From NCBI RefSeq assembly GCF_964204645.1, contig NC_134025.1:24396001-24460000 (forward strand): a stretch of DNA of 64,000 nucleotides, written 5' to 3'. Shown piece by piece: positions 52,871 to 64,000 of this stretch. This stretch comes from Tubulanus polymorphus. Its lineage: Eukaryota > Nemertea > Palaeonemertea > Tubulaniformes > Tubulanidae. Made by a program: the position numbers and the translations under genes. Below the pieces are notes generated by a model. It had not been told where the DNA came from. It saw nothing but the letters and a program-made list of their open reading frames with translations, and ran no database searches. Position 1 is the stretch's first letter. Every line of letters begins with the position of its first letter.

Positions 52871-55800
52871 TTCATGAATACGCCGATATCTGAGGTAGCC
52901 AATGCATCGCAGTCGCGGTTAGTTTTCTTGTCACCTTAACATTCATGTGGAAAGAAAAATACTGATAACCGCAAACCATAAAAAAGACACGAATACCTGT
53001 GCATTTTATAAGCTTTTGACATTGCCGTTAACGAGTGCTTGACATTTAGTACTTGATAAAAGATTTCAAAAAGAATAATATATATACAACCTCAACTTTG
53101 TAAGTGCCTCGTGCAACATAAGAAGACATGTATGTGTTAACGGCCCAGATAGCGATGATATACATTGATTTTTCATCGAGGAACTTTTTACGAAAGAAAC
53201 TCGATAAAAGAGCGCCGTGTTGAATTGAGGGTTGTTTATTAAAAGATGAATCCAAGAATGGGGTGTATAAGATATATGAAGTACATACTTATATGTAAAA
53301 ACCGACAGTTGATGATTGAATCATTTATTTTCTTGACAGTTTTGACTAAATTCAATCAATAGAGAAACCAAAATAGTTTTTTTTTATTAACTCTGAATAC
53401 TGAGATTAATATCGGTTTCTTGATATGAATTGAATCTACAAACCACTTTTGTTTATTAAATATAAATGTTTGTTAACCACACACACGATCTTACGAATGG
53501 TGAAGAAGATTCGAAAAAGTTATTCAGTGTACGGGTTGTATATAGAATAGATTGTCGATCTAAATCATGATTCGGTTTGTCGAGATATGTCATATAAATC
53601 CAATGGGGTTAACTGTATTCGTATGAGATATATAATATATAAGCATGTCCTTTCTATAGTCTACGATATTAGGCATCCTATTGCAGACGTAACGTACATG
53701 AGATGCGAATCACGCAGTATACGTCCAACCTTCGGCGTAAACAAATTAGTGATTACACGATTCCGTGACGACAACGTAATTGCCATCGGAAGCGATATGT
53801 CTCAATGGACATGCGGTAAAATATCAAGTTACCGAAGTACAATTGTTCTATAATCCAGTCTAAACCGAGTCAAACAGGGAAACGGGGGTTCATTATGGAA
53901 AATAAATTGAAAAAAAGAAATCAAACCTAAAGTGACTCGAGTTCCAGTATATACATCGTGCAGCCCGAGATTATCCCAATGTATGGGTTTGCATAAAGCA
54001 ATTAATTAAACAGACATAAACATAAACATTACCTAACATTTGAATTTTAGGGGGGGGGGCAGAGAAACCAGAAAAAGTGCAGTTCTATAGGGTTTAACAA
54101 TAATATTTGCAAAAAGGGCACTTTTCCAAAATTTCTGGGGGTAGTTACGGCCCTGTTGAAGCTATAATTTTTTGGTATTTGGATTAGATCATTTCAAACA
54201 TGATGTGATAACTTATCATTGCTTAAAGGTTTTGATCCTAAACCCTAGAAAACCAGGCCAGAAAAAAACCAGAAAAAAACCGAATGATTTTACTTTTATA
54301 ATAGCCTACGATTTTCTCGTCCTTGGTGCAATCCGTCAAAAGACTAGACGGTCTATTAAATTTATCAAGGATGATGAAGAAGAATGTTTCACCTGGTTAC
54401 ATCACTAAACATCCTTCAATACGATTAGATTAGCCGGGATTTATCATCTACGTACATTGTAAGCTTGGCCCGGATGTCACGAAAAAAAAACTACGTACGA
54501 TTCGGAGCTGGCGGAAAAATCTATGGCTTATCCCGTGGTTTTAACCGACATTTCATCCACTATATGGATAGTTATTATATTAATCTGATTGCATCACTAA
54601 GATTTGCCGGGCTAACTCCCTCCCCGAGTTATTAGGCTTTTATTTTTGTTAAGCACACTATCGTATAATGGAGTCGAAGGGAGTGAGGCTGAAGATTAAT
54701 GGACGGCGACGGGAAGTCCGGTTAGCGATACTCCCACAACTAACGACAGAATATCAGAATTCTTAACTTATCCTTTTCTTACGTCGGAGTATCCGCACTT
54801 GTTGTGTTGTCTGGTTGGCTCTACGTGACCGGCGATGGTTTGGCGTTGCCTCAAATGAATAATGAATAGTAGCTGCGTTGACAGTCAAGTGATCAGGTAA
54901 GGATCCACCGATATGGGAATGTATCGGAAAATTACATTCAAATAAACGGACAAACTCATCCTAAAATCATACTTATCCAGTTAGCTAGAAGAAATTCAGC
55001 TCAGTTCACCTTGCAGATGGTCTGCTGCCTGTGACCCCCTCTCCCAATCACCATTTCATGGCGGAGGTAAAGAGTAGGCCCTGTCCGTTTTTATGGATTT
55101 GTGGGTTAAGGTTAAAAGAAATGTCATTCTTTTTCAAATAAGAATGCCTTGAGTCCTGAAAGACCTTTCAAAGTCTTGGTGATCAGTTTCATTAGGATAA
55201 CTTACGTAGGTCTGTCGATAGACTGAGGGTGTGAGTACCGTAATTGTGAGTAGGCCACCGACTGCGACAGCACACAATAAAAAAATGAAAGAGCAAAAAA
55301 AACAGACAAAAACAACAAATTCTGAGTCACTAGAAAGTTGCAGAATGATATAATCAGTCAAATGCATGAGTCAAAAGTCGGCCACTTCGCGTATCCATCA
55401 CCCTATGAGAGGGAATTCTGGGAAAAACGTCTAACCATCGACTCTTATCCCACAGACTATTCGGTCAAGGATGGTAATCACCTAATTGTCTGCAAAAACA
55501 GGCGGCTATCCCAGGGGTAATGAGGGCAGAAAATTAGGGGTTGAGAGAGACGAGGTGGAATTGTAAAAACCTGTGAAAAGTTGCGTATTATTCGGTCACG
55601 TATTTTCCCTGCTTTAAATTAGTACATATGAAATAAAAGGATCGTGTATTATTCGATTCGTATTGGAGAATGTTTTTTTTTTATCTGGGATGGCGGTTTT
55701 CTTGTACATTTTCTGGGACGCATGCCGACTGCTGATGAACGTATGATTTATTTAGTCTCGTCCCAAAATGAACGCATTATCGAACGTGACAGCCAGCGCT

Positions 55801-56657
55801 TTATTATTGTTTCCTATGAGATTGTATGCAGATAAAGTAAACGAAACGTTTTAAAACTCCGTCCATTTATCAGGAAATCCCAAAAGAATCATTTGCCGCC
55901 CACATTGACGCTTATATACATAGAAGTTAATCTATCATCTATAAAGACATATTCACATAATCATATAATATAGTAATTCACATAATCACAAATTTTGTGC
56001 AAAGATTGTGGCGGGGATGTCGAAAGTTTCTGACTACATTCAGCGTCAGTCCCACGTCAGTCCTCTAGTCTCCTGGAAGATGGCAATGTGATCAACCGAT
56101 GATATACGCATAATTTTTCGTTCACGAGTAGAAATGTAAATAATTGTAAAATGCATCATTTTCTTAGAAGTTTTCATTTGTATTCACGTAACTCACTAAC
56201 GTGAGATAACTTTGGTAGTCAGTTTTCCCATGGATTGTTGCAGCAGAATTTTTCGTCGATAGGTCGTGAACGAATTGAATCGATGCTAGACTATGTATGA
56301 ATTAGCATAGTATATAGTTTATACGCTAGGTCGGAATTTTAATCCTGAGAAAAGTACGTCTTCAACCCGTTTTTTTTTGAGTCCACGCTTCAACAGACGA
56401 ATGTTTCACAAATTACGATAGGTGGCAGCGGTGTAGGGAATTTGTTTATACGCTTCAGTAGCTCAGCGAGATGAGGCGTAATGCAGTCGCATTCACTGTC
56501 GATTCTCGATGACAAGTCCAAATCCAGTCATTCAAAAAACCACTGTGGTGCCATGTTTAAGTGGGTCTAGGAAACTCAAATCCATTCAATAACTAGACAG
56601 TCAGTCACATCATTTGAAATGCAGGTACATAACAAACAATCATATAATTAGATCATT
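52871..56657. other. Gene-poor intergenic DNA downstream of EPRS1
   Basis: AT-rich, with a poly-G run at about 54,050-54,058. No exon model could be supported on either strand. Confidence 0.35.
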
Positions 56658-56688
56658 CTGTTTAACAGTTCTGTTAAACAGTTTTATT
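56658..56688 (-). terminator. EPRS1 poly(A) signal with adjoining perfect hairpin
   Basis: AATAAA on the minus strand at 56,683-56,688, 69 bp past the stop codon. Immediately downstream in the RNA sense is an 11-bp perfect inverted repeat, CTGTTTAACAG / CTGTTAAACAG, with a 2-nt loop (56,658-56,681), where cleavage would be expected. Confidence 0.6.
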
Positions 56689-56757
56689 TTCACCAGAAAT
56701 CACAATAATTGCCAGAAGTTCATCAAATAACCACAGTTTTTAATTCTGATCAGATAT

Positions 56758-62412
<5,655 letters not shown>

Positions 62413-64000
62413 CTAGCAAAATGCTTAAAGTAAATGATCATTACAAATTTTTGTATTCGAAACCCACTCCCCGACCTTCCATAAGTAGGCAATAACGAGT
62501 ACGTGTAAATTGGACTGAAATTCAATCAAGTAATGGTCAAATAAATTGAATATTTAGTGAGAAGCACAAAAATGTAGTCTGCCTTTAGTTAATTTTCTTG
62601 TTAATACATTCTCATAGCATGTATAGGATCTAGATGTCCTATATTCAAGAAGCAACTATGTCCTATTCAATATATAGCACAATATAAGAGAGAATATGTC
62701 TCAACGAGTAATAGTATTCTGATAGATAAAACACTCATTCAAAATGATTGTTTACATCAACAGGTCTCTCATCCTAAATATATATATATACATTATATAC
62801 TATACTATACTATATTATACCAGCATAAGCATGTAGTTATTAGATATAGGCCTACGATGATATAAAAGATCTCTATATATTTCATGAACTTCCTCTTAGT
62901 AATAGGGTACATCATAAATTTCTAGTTCTATCGAGACAAATGCCACATTTTGAACACATCAGTCAGAAATGTGATAATTTATGTACATGTAAATAACTTA
63001 CTACAATACATGTCCCAGCCAGAACACCGACGCTGACATAGATAGGCACGACATGTGCTACGTGGTATAGAGACCACGTGATCTCTATTGATCGCAGCAA
63101 TTCACATGTGTTCATTTATTTTTTACTAACAGATGCAGTTCACTGAATGAAACACGATATCCACTAAACAAACAGATCCTAGATTTTGAATTATTTGAAA
63201 GCCTAAGTTTTAAACATTTATCTGCTGTTTTAGACATTTGTATGAATGAATGAATACCTAAGAAGATATTTTTTTTCGATTACAAGAAGATAGTGGTAGT
63301 TGAACCAAATGTTGATTTTGTCCATTGTTGAAAATAATTACTGCACATTGATGGGTGACCGATAGAGTAGAATAAACTAACATTTGAGGCATTAAATCAT
63401 GAGACATTCCCGATAATTGCAATATATCTCAAAATCAAGTAATAACATAGAGCAACAATTTCACATGCCGGTACCAGACTACCTGATATCTCTTATTACA
63501 GTTTTCATGAAAAAATGAGAGCATTTTTTTACATCAAAAATCTTAATTGAATACCACAAGAAATTATTCTGATTTTGAGAGTATTTGGTTATTTTTGGGT
63601 TGAGCTCGTAGAAAAGAGTAGAAACCACTCTCAAATATAGTAGTTGTACAAAATTCCCCGACTATTTTAAAGAAATGAAAATCCCCCGAATTTTGCCTGA
63701 TTTCCAGTTAAGTGGCCACCCTGAATAAGGCAGGTTTCAATTGAACACATTCCAGTTTAGGAATAGCAAGCAATTCCATATGAACTCTCAAACACTCTAC
63801 CGCCCTTCTATCAGGTTTACAGACTTTGCAATTCCCGAATAGGGTGTGCATATTCTAGTAAAAACAAACATGCCAGAAGAGAATTCCAGAATCGGTAAAG
63901 ACCAACCGAAACCTGTCTAATAAATCTAATAATTTGTAAAATATATAGATATATCATCTTGTAACTTGCCATGAAATAAAAAGCTATAATCAACTTAGTA
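62413..64000. other. Probable intron of EPRS1 or unresolved sequence at the window edge
   Basis: No GluRS catalytic-domain exon is visible here. The sequence is AT-rich and non-coding in appearance, so the GluRS half of EPRS1 must lie beyond the right edge. Confidence 0.45.
62777..62820. repeat. (TA)n and (TATAC)n simple repeat
   Basis: A TA run followed by four TATAC-like pentamers. Confidence 0.7.

Noticed and set aside
56455-56530. TAGCTCAG phrase resembling a tRNA box A, and a similar GGTTCGATTC phrase near 46,660
   Set aside because: Neither site has the partner box or foldable arms; too weak to call a SINE.

Overview
The window is nuclear DNA from an animal. Genes are split into many short exons (about 12 to 870 nt) with GT-AG introns and phase-consistent joins, and the non-coding DNA is AT-rich and full of old repeats. 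The gene set (an SMP/C2 membrane tether, NUSAP1, a discoidin-trypsin-fold zymogen and a fused glutamyl-prolyl-tRNA synthetase) is metazoan. The repeat content (ACATGTA- and TAGGCCTA-rich introns, short inverted-repeat elements, a CCGT-bearing element) looks like a marine invertebrate. I cannot separate a spiralian from an invertebrate deuterostome.

Layout. 2,256-17,276 (minus): a 27-exon gene for an SMP-domain, multi-C2 lipid-transfer tether of the extended synaptotagmin/tricalbin type. 17,335-19,230: a head-to-head intergenic gap. 19,231-23,582 (plus): NUSAP1 in nine exons, with a CCAAT/CHR/ETS-like promoter just upstream and small inverted-repeat elements in and after it. 24,398-25,465: a terminal-inverted-repeat element. 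25,578-26,012: a broken tandem copy of the last exon and 3' end of the next gene. 27,063-34,729 (minus): a 13-exon secreted zymogen with two F5/8C (discoidin) domains and an S1 serine protease domain. 34,730-47,332: a long stretch without a recognisable gene, holding a tRNA-like SINE candidate and a palindrome. 47,333-47,644 (plus): a small cysteine-rich secreted peptide precursor. 47,645-56,757: another gene-poor stretch. 56,758 to beyond the right edge (minus): the WHEP-repeat and prolyl-tRNA synthetase half of EPRS1. Its glutamyl half lies outside the window.

The genes are unrelated housekeeping, cell-cycle and secreted functions and form no pathway. The most useful second looks are: the protease, with a furin-type activation site, a Gly at the S1 specificity position, a 12-nt microexon and a decayed terminal-exon duplicate; the cysteine-rich peptide precursor; unusual splicing in the tether gene (a GC-AG intron, an in-frame microexon, an in-frame 51-nt intron-like tract); and four WHEP domains in EPRS1 that share one intron position. 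All exon models were assembled by hand from splice signals, reading phase and family similarity.
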